Source of the DNA: Glacieibacterium sp965200405
GTDB taxonomy: Bacteria; Pseudomonadota; Alphaproteobacteria; Sphingomonadales; Sphingomonadaceae
DNA length: 64,000 bases
Direction: 5' to 3'
Assembly: GCF_965200405.1 (NCBI RefSeq)
Contig: NZ_OZ241356.1
Span: 1,550,001-1,614,000, forward strand
In this document: one piece after another, positions 42,474 through 51,315 of the stretch
Position numbering within the stretch: position 1 is the stretch's first letter
Layout of the letters: each line of letters opens with the position of its first letter
Notes under the pieces: model-generated
What the model saw: only the letters and a program-made list of their open reading frames with translations
Database searches by the model: none
Told to the model about the DNA's origin: nothing
Translations under genes and position numbers: made by a program

Positions 42474-44945
42474 TTGTCGGATCATGGGCTTGTGCGCGCT
42501 TCGCGATTGCTGGCCCGCCCTTGGGGGACCCGCGGCATCCGAAACCTGCTGTGGCTGACCAGCGCACTGGCGTTTCCGGTCGCGCTCCAGGCCCAAAGCC
42601 AGGCACCCGTCGTCACCGCCGCCGCTGAAACGCCCGGTCAGCTCGACGACATCGTCGTTACCGCGCGCAAGACCAGCGAAAGCCTGCAGAACGTCCCGAT
42701 GTCGGTCCAGGCGCTGGGCAATTCCAAGCTCGACCAGCTGCAGGTCAAGGGCTTCGACGACTACGTCCGCTACTTGCCGTCGGTTACCTACCAGACCAGC
42801 GGGCCGGGCAGCGCCAAGGTCTATTTCCGCGGCGTGTCGTCGGGCGAGAACGCCAACCACTCGACCTCGCAGCCGACCGTCGGCGTCTATCTCGACGAGC
42901 AGCCGATCACCACCATCTCGGGCGCGCTCGACATCCATCTGTACGACATCGCTCGTGTCGAGGCGCTGGCGGGTCCGCAGGGCACGCTGTACGGCTCCTC
43001 CAGCGAGGCTGGCACGATCCGCATCATCACCAACAAGCCCGATCCGACCAAGATCGCCGCAGGCGTCGACCTCGAGGTCAACAAGGTCACCGATGGCGGC
43101 TTCGGCTATGTCGGCGAGGGCTTCATCAACATGCCGCTGACCGACAAGGTCGCGGTGCGCGCCGTCGGCTGGTACGACAAGGACGCGGGCTTCATCGACA
43201 ATGTGCTGGCGACGCGGACCTTCGCCGTGTCGGGCATCACCCAGACCACCGCGCCGTTCGTCAAGAAGAACTATAACGACGTCAAGACCTATGGCGGCCG
43301 CATCGCACTAGGTATCGAGCTAGACGACGATTGGACGATTACCCCCAGCATCATGGGCCAGAAGCAGGACGCCAACGGCTTCTTCGGCGAGGAATCGGGA
43401 CGCGCCAAAAAGCGCCAAGTCGCGCAGTACAACCCCGAGTTCAACCACGACGACTGGTACCAGGCGGCGCTGACCATCGAGGGCAAGATCGGCGACTGGT
43501 CGCTGACCTATGCCGGCGCCTATATGAAGCGCAAGGTCCACAACGAGGCGGATTATTCCGACTATTCATACTTTTACGACGCGTTGTACGGCTCAGGCGC
43601 CTACATCACCGACAACGCCGGCAACGTCATCAGCCCGAACCAACGCACTGTGTCGCGGCCGCGCTTCACCAAGCAGAGCCACGAGCTGCGGATCAGCTCG
43701 CCCAGCGATAACCGGCTGCGCTTCATCGGTGGGCTGTTCTTCGAGCGCCAGGTCAACAACATCGAAGAGAATTACATCATCGCCAACATCGCCGATGACA
43801 TCACCGTGCCGGGCACCGATAGCGACATCTGGTTCACCAAGCAGACCCGCATCGACCGTGACTATGCCGCCTTTGGCGAGTTGAGCTTCGACATCCTGCC
43901 CAAGCTGACGCTGACCGCCGGCGCGCGCGTCTATCACTACAAGAACTCGCTCGAGGGCTTCTTCGGCTATGCCGCCGGCTACAGCAGCAAGACCGGCGTC
44001 GCGGCGTGCTTTGCCCCCGCCGATGTCAAGGGCGCGCCGTGTACCAACGTCGACAAGACGACCAGCGACACCGGCTGGATTCCGAAGGTCAATCTAACCT
44101 ACCACGTCACCGACGACGCTTTGGTCTACGGCACCTTCTCGCGCGGCTTCCGGCCCGGCGGTGTCAACCGGCGTGGCACCTTGCCACCCTATGGTGCAGA
44201 TGAGCTCGACAATTACGAGTTTGGTTTCAAGACCAGCTGGCTCGACAATCACTTACGCTTCAATGGCGCGGTCTATCAGCTGAAATGGTCGAACGTGCAG
44301 CTGTCGTTCCTCGGTCCCAACGGCCTGTCGGAGGTCCGCAACGCCGGCGACGCCCGCATCCGCGGCTTCGAGTTCGACACCAGCCTCATCCCGATCGACG
44401 GCCTGACCCTCACCGCCGGCGGCAGCTTCAACGACACCAAGCTGCTCAAGAACTTCTGCAAGTTCGCCAACCCCGCGTTCGATTGCACCCTGCCTGGTCC
44501 GGGCGGCGAGCCCAACAGCCTGCTCGCGCCAGTCGGCAACCGCCTGCCCGATACTGCCAAGTTCAAGGCGAACGTCATCGCTCGGTACGAGTTCAGCATC
44601 CGCGATGGTCTTGACGCGCATCTGCAGGGCGCGGTTGTCCGCGAGGGCATGCGCATCGGCGACATCCGTTATGGCGGCGATCCCGGCACCGACATTCGCG
44701 CCATCGTCGGCGACATCCCCGCCTATACCACCGCCGACCTCAGTTTTGGCGTGAAGTCCGGGCTATGGACCGCCGAGATCTACGGCACCAACATCTTCGA
44801 CGTGAACGGCAAGACGTCGCGGTCGGTCCAGTGCGGCGAAACCACTTGCGGCGACCCCGGCCATGACACTGCTGGCGGCGGCGTCTTCTACACCTTCCTG
44901 ATCCGCCCGCGCACCGTCGGCCTCAAGCTCGGGAGGCGCTTCTAG
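42474..44945 (+). CDS. TonB-dependent receptor
   Basis: An 823-residue outer-membrane receptor with a signal sequence after a polar leader (LLWLTSALAFPVALQAQ), TonB box DDIVVTARK, plug motifs VEALAGPQGTLYGSSSEAGTIRIIT (shown in two parts in the protein), and barrel strands ending GLKLGRRF with terminal Phe. The plug's VLRGPQG motif reads ALAGPQG. The TTG start at 42474 follows AAAGGGG by about eight bases; no better in-frame start is seen. The substrate is unknown; the preceding sulfotransferase may act on it or on its ligand. Confidence 0.93.
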   Translation: MSDHGLVRASRLLARPWGTRGIRNLLWLTSALAFPVALQAQSQAPVVTAAAETPGQLDDIVVTARKTSESLQNVPMSVQALGNSKLDQLQVKGFDDYVRYLPSVTYQTSGPGSAKVYFRGVSSGENANHSTSQPTVGVYLDEQPITTISGALDIHLYDIARVEALAGPQGTLYGSSSEAGTIRIITNKPDPTKIAAGVDLEVNKVTDGGFGYVGEGFINMPLTDKVAVRAVGWYDKDAGFIDNVLATRTFAVSGITQTTAPFVKKNYNDVKTYGGRIALGIELDDDWTITPSIMGQKQDANGFFGEESGRAKKRQVAQYNPEFNHDDWYQAALTIEGKIGDWSLTYAGAYMKRKVHNEADYSDYSYFYDALYGSGAYITDNAGNVISPNQRTVSRPRFTKQSHELRISSPSDNRLRFIGGLFFERQVNNIEENYIIANIADDITVPGTDSDIWFTKQTRIDRDYAAFGELSFDILPKLTLTAGARVYHYKNSLEGFFGYAAGYSSKTGVAACFAPADVKGAPCTNVDKTTSDTGWIPKVNLTYHVTDDALVYGTFSRGFRPGGVNRRGTLPPYGADELDNYEFGFKTSWLDNHLRFNGAVYQLKWSNVQLSFLGPNGLSEVRNAGDARIRGFEFDTSLIPIDGLTLTAGGSFNDTKLLKNFCKFANPAFDCTLPGPGGEPNSLLAPVGNRLPDTAKFKANVIARYEFSIRDGLDAHLQGAVVREGMRIGDIRYGGDPGTDIRAIVGDIPAYTTADLSFGVKSGLWTAEIYGTNIFDVNGKTSRSVQCGETTCGDPGHDTAGGGVFYTFLIRPRTVGLKLGRRF

Positions 44946-45022
44946 GTCGCGAACGAATGCGGAACACTGGATGGCCGCGGGCGTTGAACCGCGACTATCC
45001 ACCCGCATTCCGGAGACTCATC

Positions 45023-45247
45023 ATGGCCGACAACGAAGTCGAGAACCCCAAGACCCACCCGACCTCGAACGCGGTCAAGGATCCGTCCGACTGGACCACC
45101 GGCGACCAGCCGATGACCGGCGCGCAGGCCTCCTACCTCAAGACCCTGAGCGAGGAGGCCCATGAGGATTTCGACCCCGAACTCAGCAAGGCCGACGCTT
45201 CGATCCGCATTGACGAGCTGCAGAATGAAACCGGCCGGGGCAAGTAG
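45023..45247 (+). CDS. DUF3072 domain protein
   Basis: A 74-residue acidic soluble protein. The VKDPSDWTTGDQPMTGAQASYLKTL core followed by DFDPELSKADASIRIDELQ is the DUF3072 pattern. Function is unknown. GGAG lies seven bases before ATG 45023. An intrinsic terminator follows 27 bases after the stop. Confidence 0.88.
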   Translation: MADNEVENPKTHPTSNAVKDPSDWTTGDQPMTGAQASYLKTLSEEAHEDFDPELSKADASIRIDELQNETGRGK

Positions 45248-45274
45248 ATCCTGCCCTTTGACTAAAACGTCGTT

Positions 45275-45304
45275 AAGCCACCGGGTCCGCCCGGTGGCTT
45301 TTAG
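45275..45304. terminator. Intrinsic terminator, probably bidirectional
   Basis: Perfect 11-bp stem AAGCCACCGGG / CCCGGTGGCTT around loop TCCG, followed by TTAG on the plus strand and by TTAACGACGTTTT on the minus strand. It lies between the convergent DUF3072 gene and the last gene of the ccm operon, whose stop codon is within the right flank. Confidence 0.85.
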
Positions 45305-45918
45305 TCTGGCTGACCGGCGGCCCGGATATCGGCTTCCGCGATCCAGCGCTCCAGCGTTGCATCGGGCAGTCCCCGTGCCGCCAGCGTTCGCCACGTCCGC
45401 GCGGCGCTGCGTGCATCGCCGGTTTCCAGTTCCGCCAACCCGAGGAAGAAGTCGGGCTGCGGACTGGCATGCTCGAGTGACTGGGCCCTGGCAAATGCCA
45501 ATCGTGATGCCTCGCCCGCCGCGCCCTGATGCATCGCCAGCGCGTTGCCCAGCCCGATCCACAGGTCGAATTGATCCGGATGGTCGGCCAGCACGCCCTG
45601 AAGCCCACGGACCGCAGTATCGCTGGCATCCTCGCGCAGCATCGCGTCGCTAAACGTCAGCCAAGCCCCGGCCTCGCCAAAGCGCACCAGCCGGGTCTGC
45701 CGCGCCGTCTCAAACGCCGAATGCCAGTCGCGATCGAACGTCTGGCCGTCCTCCACCGCGGCAGGCAGGTCGGGCCGGCCGGTTGCAGCATAGCCTCCAA
45801 GCGCGGTCGTCAGGGCCATGGCGACTGCCACCAAGCTGCGTCGCTCCGCAAATCGGCCGCGCAACAGCAGCAGGGTCAGCACTGCCGCCATACCGAGCGT
45901 AACGAGCCAGACCGTCAC
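45301..45918 (-). CDS. CcmI/NrfG-like TPR protein of cytochrome c maturation operon
   Basis: A 205-residue protein: two N-terminal hydrophobic segments (about residues 2-20 and 28-45), then YAATGRPDLPAAV, a linker motif found in CcmI/CycH, then TPR units (LQGVLADHPDQFDLWIGLGNAL, FLGLAELETGDARSAARTW). In known systems CcmI/NrfG present apocytochrome to CcmF/H. No CxxC is present, so it is not the thioreductant CcmH. The GTG start overlaps the stop of the CcmF-like gene (GTGA). Confidence 0.78.
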   Translation of the reverse strand: MTVWLVTLGMAAVLTLLLLRGRFAERRSLVAVAMALTTALGGYAATGRPDLPAAVEDGQTFDRDWHSAFETARQTRLVRFGEAGAWLTFSDAMLREDASDTAVRGLQGVLADHPDQFDLWIGLGNALAMHQGAAGEASRLAFARAQSLEHASPQPDFFLGLAELETGDARSAARTWRTLAARGLPDATLERWIAEADIRAAGQPD

Positions 45919-47000
45919 CGCCGCGCCAGGCCTACGACTGCGCCGACAGCAGCGAGCCACAGCCCCGCAGGCAACAGTGCGCCCAGTGGGGACCAGTCGA
46001 TCCGCAGCTCATAGGTCTCCAGCCGCACTTGTGCCAGGCCCAAGCCGAAGCGCGCCCGATCATCGACCGACAGCGCCCCTGCACCGTCCCGCCGGACCGG
46101 CGCCATGCGTTCTATCAGTCTGTCGCCCTGCCGCACATCGACCAGCGCGCGCACTCCAACCCAATCCGCGCCGGTGACGATCTCCCGCGCCACCATTGCA
46201 AAATTCAGTCCGGCGATCTTCGCCGCCGTTGTCCCGCCGGTCGACGTCATGCCGCCGCTCAATCCGGCGATCACCAGCACGAAGGCTAGGCCGGTCGATC
46301 CAAAGGCCCAAGGCAGGGACCTGCTCATGGTAACTGCCAGACCCGCTGCTCCACCCAGGACTGCGAGTCCGATCCAGGTCTCTGCTGCCAACGCTGCCAA
46401 AGCTGCTGCGCCGGTGGCGGACCACGCCCAGTCGCGCGCCGCCTCTCGCCGCCCGACCAGCCAACTCACGATGGACAGTCCAACCGCGACCGCTGCCACT
46501 GCGATCAACACGGTGCCGACCGCCGCGCTGCGGTCGACACCGCCGAGGCTGCTGCCGTGAGTTGGCACCGGCGTCAGTCTCGCAAAGGGTTCGATCCCGC
46601 CAAGCAGCCATGCCGTCGCCAGCAACGACGCCAAGCCGCACCAGCCGATCAGCCGGTCGCGCCCGGCACCATGCGCCAGTGCCAGCCCCGCACCCGACCA
46701 GCCCAGCAGTGCAGTCGCCACGATCGCAAAGCCGCCGCCACCAAGAACCGCGGCTGCCAACCGGTCGATTGCCGACATCCGGGCGTGGCTGACCGCGGCG
46801 ACCGCAGCCACCGACAAATCGCCATTGATGAACATCGAGCCGAGGCACAGGGCGATCCACAGCCACAGCCAGCCATTGGCCAACGCCGCCGCGACAGTCA
46901 GGTCGCCGATCCGCGCGCTTGGAATTAGCCCGGCTACCGTCTGGAGCAGAGCGCACCCCGCCGCCAGCCACAGCAGCGCGTGCCCGATCTCGGCGATCAC
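45915..47000 (-). CDS. Reduced CcmF-like protein lacking the WWD domain
   Basis: A 361-residue membrane protein in the ccmF position. The N-terminus MIAEIGHALLWLAAGCALLQ and FINGDLSVAAVAAVSHA match the CcmF start (E. coli MPEIGNGLL, NDFTVAYVASNS). The C-terminal third (AKIAGLNFAMVAREIV, DRARFGLGLAQVRLETYELRIDW, SPLGALLPAGLWLAA) matches the CcmF end. The central region of about 280 residues that carries the tryptophan-rich WWD haem-binding loop and conserved His in full-length (about 650 residue) CcmF is absent; no WGGWWFWDP-like sequence is found. The frame is intact, so this is a clean internal reduction, not a frameshift. GTG at 46998-47000 overlaps the ccmE stop. Confidence 0.75.
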   Translation of the reverse strand: MIAEIGHALLWLAAGCALLQTVAGLIPSARIGDLTVAAALANGWLWLWIALCLGSMFINGDLSVAAVAAVSHARMSAIDRLAAAVLGGGGFAIVATALLGWSGAGLALAHGAGRDRLIGWCGLASLLATAWLLGGIEPFARLTPVPTHGSSLGGVDRSAAVGTVLIAVAAVAVGLSIVSWLVGRREAARDWAWSATGAAALAALAAETWIGLAVLGGAAGLAVTMSRSLPWAFGSTGLAFVLVIAGLSGGMTSTGGTTAAKIAGLNFAMVAREIVTGADWVGVRALVDVRQGDRLIERMAPVRRDGAGALSVDDRARFGLGLAQVRLETYELRIDWSPLGALLPAGLWLAAVGAVVGLARR

Positions 47001-47428
47001 TCGACCTTGCCCGAGACCTTGTGCAGCGTGCCCGCGATTTCAGGCGGCATGTATTTCTCGTCGTGCTTGGCGAGGATGGTATCGGCGACGAAGGTACCGC
47101 GATCGTCGAAGCGACCCTCGGCGATGACGCCTTGCCCTTCGCGGAACAGGTCGGGCACGATGCCGGTATAGCGTACCGGCACGGTCCGCGCGTTGTCGGT
47201 CACCCGGAACGCGACCGTCGCCTCGCCGGCATGGGCTACCGAACCGCGCAACACCAGGCCGCCCAGCCGGATCGCCTCGCCGGCTGCCGGCGGGCGCGTC
47301 GCGACATCGGACGGCGCATAGAAATACGTTGCCCGGCTGCCCAGCGCTGACAGACCGAGGGCGCCGGCTCCACCAAGGGCGACCAAAGCCCCGAGCAGCA
47401 AGGTCAGTCGCTGATGTTTGGCCTTCAC
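46997..47428 (-). CDS. ccmE: Cytochrome c maturation haem chaperone CcmE
   Basis: A 143-residue membrane-anchored OB-fold haem chaperone. There is an N-terminal anchor (residues about 6-25), then IRLGGLVLRGSV and VRYTGIVPDLFREGQGVIAEG, and DTILAKHDEKYMPPE containing the His that binds haem covalently. GTG at 47428 overlaps the ccmD stop (GTGA). Confidence 0.95.
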   Translation of the reverse strand: MKAKHQRLTLLLGALVALGGAGALGLSALGSRATYFYAPSDVATRPPAAGEAIRLGGLVLRGSVAHAGEATVAFRVTDNARTVPVRYTGIVPDLFREGQGVIAEGRFDDRGTFVADTILAKHDEKYMPPEIAGTLHKVSGKVE

Positions 47429-47559
47429 CGGCTGCGATCCCGCAGCTTGTCGGCCGCCCGCTCGGCAACGCGCATCTGCCACCAGCTGACGGCCAACAGC
47501 ACGATAAGACCGGCGATGGTCAGTACATAGGCCGGTACGATATAATCGAGGTGCGTCAC
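47425..47559 (-). CDS. ccmD: Haem exporter accessory protein CcmD
   Basis: A 44-residue single-pass membrane protein (THLDYIVPAYVLTIAGLIVLL...), the typical short CcmD between ccmC and ccmE that helps release holo-CcmE. GTG at 47559 overlaps the ccmC stop and its own stop overlaps the ccmE start (both GTGA). Confidence 0.9.
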   Translation of the reverse strand: MTHLDYIVPAYVLTIAGLIVLLAVSWWQMRVAERAADKLRDRSR

Positions 47560-48275
47560 GCGTGCGCCTCCGCCAGTCTTTGCCGGCGCGCTGCGACCCG
47601 TTGCCCGGCGAGCGCGGCGCGCATCCGCATCAGCACGATGGCGGCGAACAACAGGCTGAAACCTCCAAGCGACAGGAACAATGGCAACAGCATCGAGCCG
47701 TCGATCGCCGATTTGGTCAGGGTGATACTGGGGCCCTGGTGCAGGGTGTTCCACCACTCCACCGAATATTTGATGATCGGCAGATTGATCGTGCCGACCA
47801 GGCTGAGGATCGAAGCGCCCTTTGCATCGGGCCGGTCGCGCTCTGCGGAGCTCAGTGCCAAGTAGCCGATGTACAGGAACAGCAGCACCAGCATCGAGGT
47901 CAGTCGCGCATCCCAGACCCAGTAGGTGCCCCAGGTCGGCTTGCCCCACAGCGAACCCGAGACCAGGCAGATCGCGGTGAACAGCGCCCCGACCGGTGCG
48001 ATGGCGCGTGCCGCCACGCCTGCCAACGGGTGCCGCCAGACCAGCACCGCCGCGCTCGACACCGCCAAGGCGAGGTAGCCACCTGAACCGAGCCAGGCGG
48101 CGGGGACATGGACGTACATGATGCGGACACTGTCGCCCTGCTGATAATCCGGCGGCGAATCAAACAGCCCGATGTAAAGCCCCGCGATCGTCAACAGCAG
48201 GCCAGGGATCGCCACCAGAGGCGTGGCGATGCGGGCGATACGCAGGAACCGGGCGGGATTGGCGAAACGGTGCAT
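47556..48275 (-). CDS. ccmC: Haem exporter/haem-handling protein CcmC
   Basis: A 239-residue six-helix membrane protein that attaches haem to CcmE. It keeps the intact WWD-type loop SLWGKPTWGTYWVWDARLTS and the two periplasmic His (MYVHVPAAW and WWNTLHQGP). The intact state of this gene contrasts with the reduced CcmF downstream in the same operon. Confidence 0.96.
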   Translation of the reverse strand: MHRFANPARFLRIARIATPLVAIPGLLLTIAGLYIGLFDSPPDYQQGDSVRIMYVHVPAAWLGSGGYLALAVSSAAVLVWRHPLAGVAARAIAPVGALFTAICLVSGSLWGKPTWGTYWVWDARLTSMLVLLFLYIGYLALSSAERDRPDAKGASILSLVGTINLPIIKYSVEWWNTLHQGPSITLTKSAIDGSMLLPLFLSLGGFSLLFAAIVLMRMRAALAGQRVAARRQRLAEAHA

Positions 48276-48332
48276 GTTCTCCCGCTTGTTAGCAGGTTCG
48301 ACCGGGCCGTGCAGCGGGCGATTTGCCGCCAG

Positions 48333-48542
48333 CTACTTTTTACACGCAACCTTGTTGATATTGCCCTTCTTCGAGCAGTCGTAGTGGATGGTCTTGCCGG
48401 TCGAGGTCTTGGCCTCGACTAGGTTGGGGTTGGGCGCTTTCACGGTCTTGGGCGCGGCGGTCTTTGCCGCCAGGGGAAGTGGCGGCTCCGCTGCGATGGC
48501 GGCAGTGCCCAGCGTCGCGGCGAGCAGGATAAGCAGCTTCAT
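48333..48542 (-). CDS. Small exported protein in the ccm operon
   Basis: A 69-residue protein with a signal peptide (MKLLILLAATLGTAAIAA) and a Lys/Pro-rich mature part ending HYDCSKKGNINKVACKK, with two Cys. It lies between ccmB and ccmC on the same strand, with GGGGACGACG before the ATG. I do not recognise a family. Placement suggests, but does not prove, a link to periplasmic redox or cytochrome maturation. Confidence 0.65.
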   Translation of the reverse strand: MKLLILLAATLGTAAIAAEPPLPLAAKTAAPKTVKAPNPNLVEAKTSTGKTIHYDCSKKGNINKVACKK

Positions 48543-48588
48543 CGTCGTCCCCCAAATAGCGTCGGGAGGGAGACTGGCCCAGTCCGGG

Positions 48589-49236
48589 CTATCCGTCCAT
48601 CCCGCCGCGCAGGGCGGCGCCGCTGGCAAACGGTGCGGCAGCGACAAGGACCAGGCTGGATGCAGCCAACAGCTTGAGCGCGCTCATGCTGTCACTGGAG
48701 TTCAGCCCGACACCGAAGATCAGGATCGGCAATGCAAGGGGCAGCACGATCAGCCCGGCAAGTGCTCCACCGCCGCGCAGACCCGAAGTCAGGCTGGCGG
48801 CGATCAGCGCCAGCGCGGCGAGTCCCGGGGTGCCGAGCAGCAGGCCGAGCGCGACGCGGCCGATTGCAGCGGACTCCATGCCCAGCAGGACGCCGGCGAT
48901 CGGCAGCGCGATCAGCAGCGGCGCGGTGAAGCCGAGCCAATGCGCGATCAGCCGGGCGGCGGTCGCGGTTTCCAGGGCGATACCGCGGGTGACCAGCTGG
49001 TCGAAGGTCCCGTCGGCGCGGTCGCCGGCAACCAGGGTCTCGACGGGGAGCAAGGCGGCGAGCAGGGCGGCGACCCAGACGATGCCGCTGGCGATGCGGC
49101 CGAGCAGCTTGGCGTCGGGGCCGACGGCGAAGGGGAACAGGGCGGCGACGAGGACGAAGAAGATCATCGGGACGACGACGCCGGAAGGGCGGAGCCAGAG
49201 CAGCGCAAGGTCGCGGCGGATCAGCGCGAGGATCAT
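48589..49236 (-). CDS. ccmB: Haem exporter permease CcmB
   Basis: A 215-residue six-helix membrane protein starting MILALIRRDLALLWLRPSG, with FFVLVAALFPFAVGPD and FDQLVTRGIALE typical of CcmB. It forms the CcmABCD ABC complex that releases holo-CcmE. ATG 49236 overlaps the ccmA stop (ATGA). Confidence 0.94.
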   Translation of the reverse strand: MILALIRRDLALLWLRPSGVVVPMIFFVLVAALFPFAVGPDAKLLGRIASGIVWVAALLAALLPVETLVAGDRADGTFDQLVTRGIALETATAARLIAHWLGFTAPLLIALPIAGVLLGMESAAIGRVALGLLLGTPGLAALALIAASLTSGLRGGGALAGLIVLPLALPILIFGVGLNSSDSMSALKLLAASSLVLVAAAPFASGAALRGGMDG

Positions 49237-49817
49237 GACAAGACCAGCCGGGCCGGGGCGTCGAGGCCGATGTCGCCGTGGGTGGCGACGATGACGGCAC
49301 CGCCGGTCGAGCGATGAATATGGACTGCCTGGGCGAGGCGGTGGAGGGAGGCGGTGTCCAATCCGACGGCGGGTTCGTCGAGGAGCCAGAGGCGGGCGGC
49401 GGAGGCGTGGACGCGGGCGAGGGCGGCGCGGCGGCGTTGGCCGCTGGACAGGATTTCGACCGGAAGATCGGCGAGCGGGGCAAGGTCGAAGGCGGCGAGC
49501 GCGGAGTCGACGGAATCGGGGCCCTGGTTGTCCAGACTCGCCCAATACAGGAGCTCGGACCGGAGACTGCGGCCAGCTTTCAGGGTCGCCTCGGCCCCCA
49601 GCCAGGCGCAGGTGAAGCCGTTTGCCAGGATTCCGCCGGCGGGCGCGAGCAGTCCGGCGAGGATGCGGAGCAGGCTGGACTTGCCGGCGCCGTTGCGGCC
49701 CTCGACCTGCAGCGCCTCGCCGGGACGAACGTGAATCGAGACGCCGGAAAACACCGTGCGCCCGCCGCGGACGCAGGCAAGGTCGGTGGCGATCAGTTCG
49801 GCGTCGGCGGCTGGCAC
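49233..49817 (-). CDS. ccmA: Haem exporter ATP-binding protein CcmA
   Basis: A 194-residue ABC ATPase. Walker A is EGRNGAGKSSLLRIL, the signature ILSSGQRRRAALARVH and Walker B RLWLLDEPAVGLD; the late ATHGD has the switch His. The GTG at 49817 starts the conserved sequence (AELIATDLACVRGG); the frame stays open upstream in low-quality sequence, so the exact start is approximate. First gene of the ccm operon. Confidence 0.92.
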   Translation of the reverse strand: MPAADAELIATDLACVRGGRTVFSGVSIHVRPGEALQVEGRNGAGKSSLLRILAGLLAPAGGILANGFTCAWLGAEATLKAGRSLRSELLYWASLDNQGPDSVDSALAAFDLAPLADLPVEILSSGQRRRAALARVHASAARLWLLDEPAVGLDTASLHRLAQAVHIHRSTGGAVIVATHGDIGLDAPARLVLS

Positions 49818-49892
49818 GTCGCAGCTTCTAGGTCGCTTCGCCGCAATTGCGAAGCTATTCCGATTGTCTGCCCGGCCTGCTAAAGCCGGGGG

Positions 49893-50474
49893 ATGCCCGC
49901 ACAACGCAAGGTTCCGACCGGTCTCCGGCTCGCGCTCGACTATGGTCCGCTGCTGCTGTTCTTTGCGGCGAGCAAGCTGTCCACGATCTTCGTCGCGACG
50001 GGCGTGTTCATGGCTGCGGTGGTCGTCGCCATCGCGGTGTCGCGCTGGCGCACCGGGGTGGTCTCCCCGATGCTGTGGTTCACCGGGATCGTCGTGCTGG
50101 TTGCCGGCGGAGCGACGCTGTACCTGGGCAACCCGGTGTATCTGCAGATGAAACCGACGATCATCTACGTCATGATGGCGAGCATCCTGCTGTTCGGGCT
50201 GGCAACCAAGCGGCCGTTGCTCAAGCTGGTGCTGCACGATGCGTTCCCGGCGGTCGATGCGGAGGGGTGGCGCAAGCTGACGCGCAACTGGGCGCTGCTG
50301 TTCATCGCGCTGGCGGTGGCGAACGAGGTGGCGCGGCGCATGCTGACGATGGACCAGTGGGTCGATTTCAAGGTCTGGGGCGTCACCGCGGCGACGTTCC
50401 TGTTCGCCATCGCGCAAGCGCCGATCCTGATCCGCCATGCAGAAAAGCCCGAGCCGCCGACGCCGGGCGTCTAG
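49893..50474 (+). CDS. yciB: Inner-membrane septation protein YciB
   Basis: A 193-residue protein with five hydrophobic helices. LALDYGPLLLFFAASK at the start, NPVYLQMKPTIIYVMMASILLFG and RNWALLFIALAVANEVARR are the YciB/IspA (intracellular septation A) hallmarks. It contributes to envelope integrity and septation. It is divergent from ccmA and followed by repeat copy C. Confidence 0.94.
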   Translation: MPAQRKVPTGLRLALDYGPLLLFFAASKLSTIFVATGVFMAAVVVAIAVSRWRTGVVSPMLWFTGIVVLVAGGATLYLGNPVYLQMKPTIIYVMMASILLFGLATKRPLLKLVLHDAFPAVDAEGWRKLTRNWALLFIALAVANEVARRMLTMDQWVDFKVWGVTAATFLFAIAQAPILIRHAEKPEPPTPGV

Positions 50475-50490
50475 CTGGCCGATAAACGCG

Positions 50491-50605
50491 GTCATCCCGG
50501 CGAAGGCCGGGACCCATTCAGCATGCTATCGGAAAGGATGGTCGGTCGGTTGACCATCGTTGCGAAGGGTTATGCTTGATGGGTCCCGGCCTTCGCCGGG
50601 ATGAC
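50491..50605. repeat. Palindromic intergenic repeat, copy C
   Basis: Arms begin GTCATCCCGGCGAAGGCCGG and end CCGGCCTTCGCCGGGATGAC, perfect reverse complements, with ACCCATT/GATGGGT inside and about 50 bases between. It sits in the convergent gap between yciB and sodB. Same family as copies at 13956 and 20689. Confidence 0.88.
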
Positions 50606-50625
50606 GGTGGGAGGAAGCGAGAGTT

Positions 50626-51228
50626 TTAGGCAGCAGCTGCGAAGTTTTGCGCCGCGAAGTCCCAGTTGATCAGCGACTTCAGGTACGTCCCGACGAAGGC
50701 CGGGCGGGCGTTCTGATAGTCGAGGTAATAGGCGTGCTCCCACAGGTCGAGGACCAGCAGCGGGGTCAGGCCCTCGTGCGCGATCGCGGTGTCGGCATCG
50801 TGGGTCGAGATGACCTTCAGTGCGCCCTTGTCGGCGACCAGCCAGGCCCAGCCGCTGGCGAAATGGCCGACAGATTCAGCGGTGAACGCTTCGCCGAATT
50901 TCTCGACGCCGCCGAGGTCGCGCTCTAGCGCGGCGGCGAGTTCACCGGTCGGGGCACCGCCGCCGTTCGGCGACAGCGAGTTCCACAGGAAGCTGTGGTT
51001 CCACGCCTGACCGGCCTGGTTGAACAGCTTCTGGTTGCCCTCGGCCTTGGCGCCGCGGACCACGTCGATCGGCTCCATCGTCTCGTAGCGGGTGCCGGCG
51101 ATCAGCTCGTTGGCCTTGTTGACGTACGCCAGGTGATGCTTGTCGTGGTGGAACGACAGGGTGCGCGCCGACATATGCGGCTCGAGGGCGGCCTGGTCGT
51201 AGGGCAGGGGGGGCACGATGAAGGTCAT
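50626..51228 (-). CDS. sodB: Superoxide dismutase (Fe/Mn family)
   Basis: A 200-residue cytoplasmic enzyme. The metal ligands are in LSFHHDKHHLAYV (first His), NHSFLWNSLSP (second His) and the signature DLWEHAYYLDYQN (Asp and His); GGGAPTGELAAAL supports the Fe-type. It removes superoxide. Stand-alone gene, facing yciB across repeat C. Confidence 0.95.
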   Translation of the reverse strand: MTFIVPPLPYDQAALEPHMSARTLSFHHDKHHLAYVNKANELIAGTRYETMEPIDVVRGAKAEGNQKLFNQAGQAWNHSFLWNSLSPNGGGAPTGELAAALERDLGGVEKFGEAFTAESVGHFASGWAWLVADKGALKVISTHDADTAIAHEGLTPLLVLDLWEHAYYLDYQNARPAFVGTYLKSLINWDFAAQNFAAAA

Positions 51229-51315
51229 GGTCTAGCTCCGGTTTCAGTTCGGGGGATTAACGCGTCGGGGTCACGATCTGCTCCCTACCCCGTCTTCGGG
51301 GGAGGCGAGATCTTC

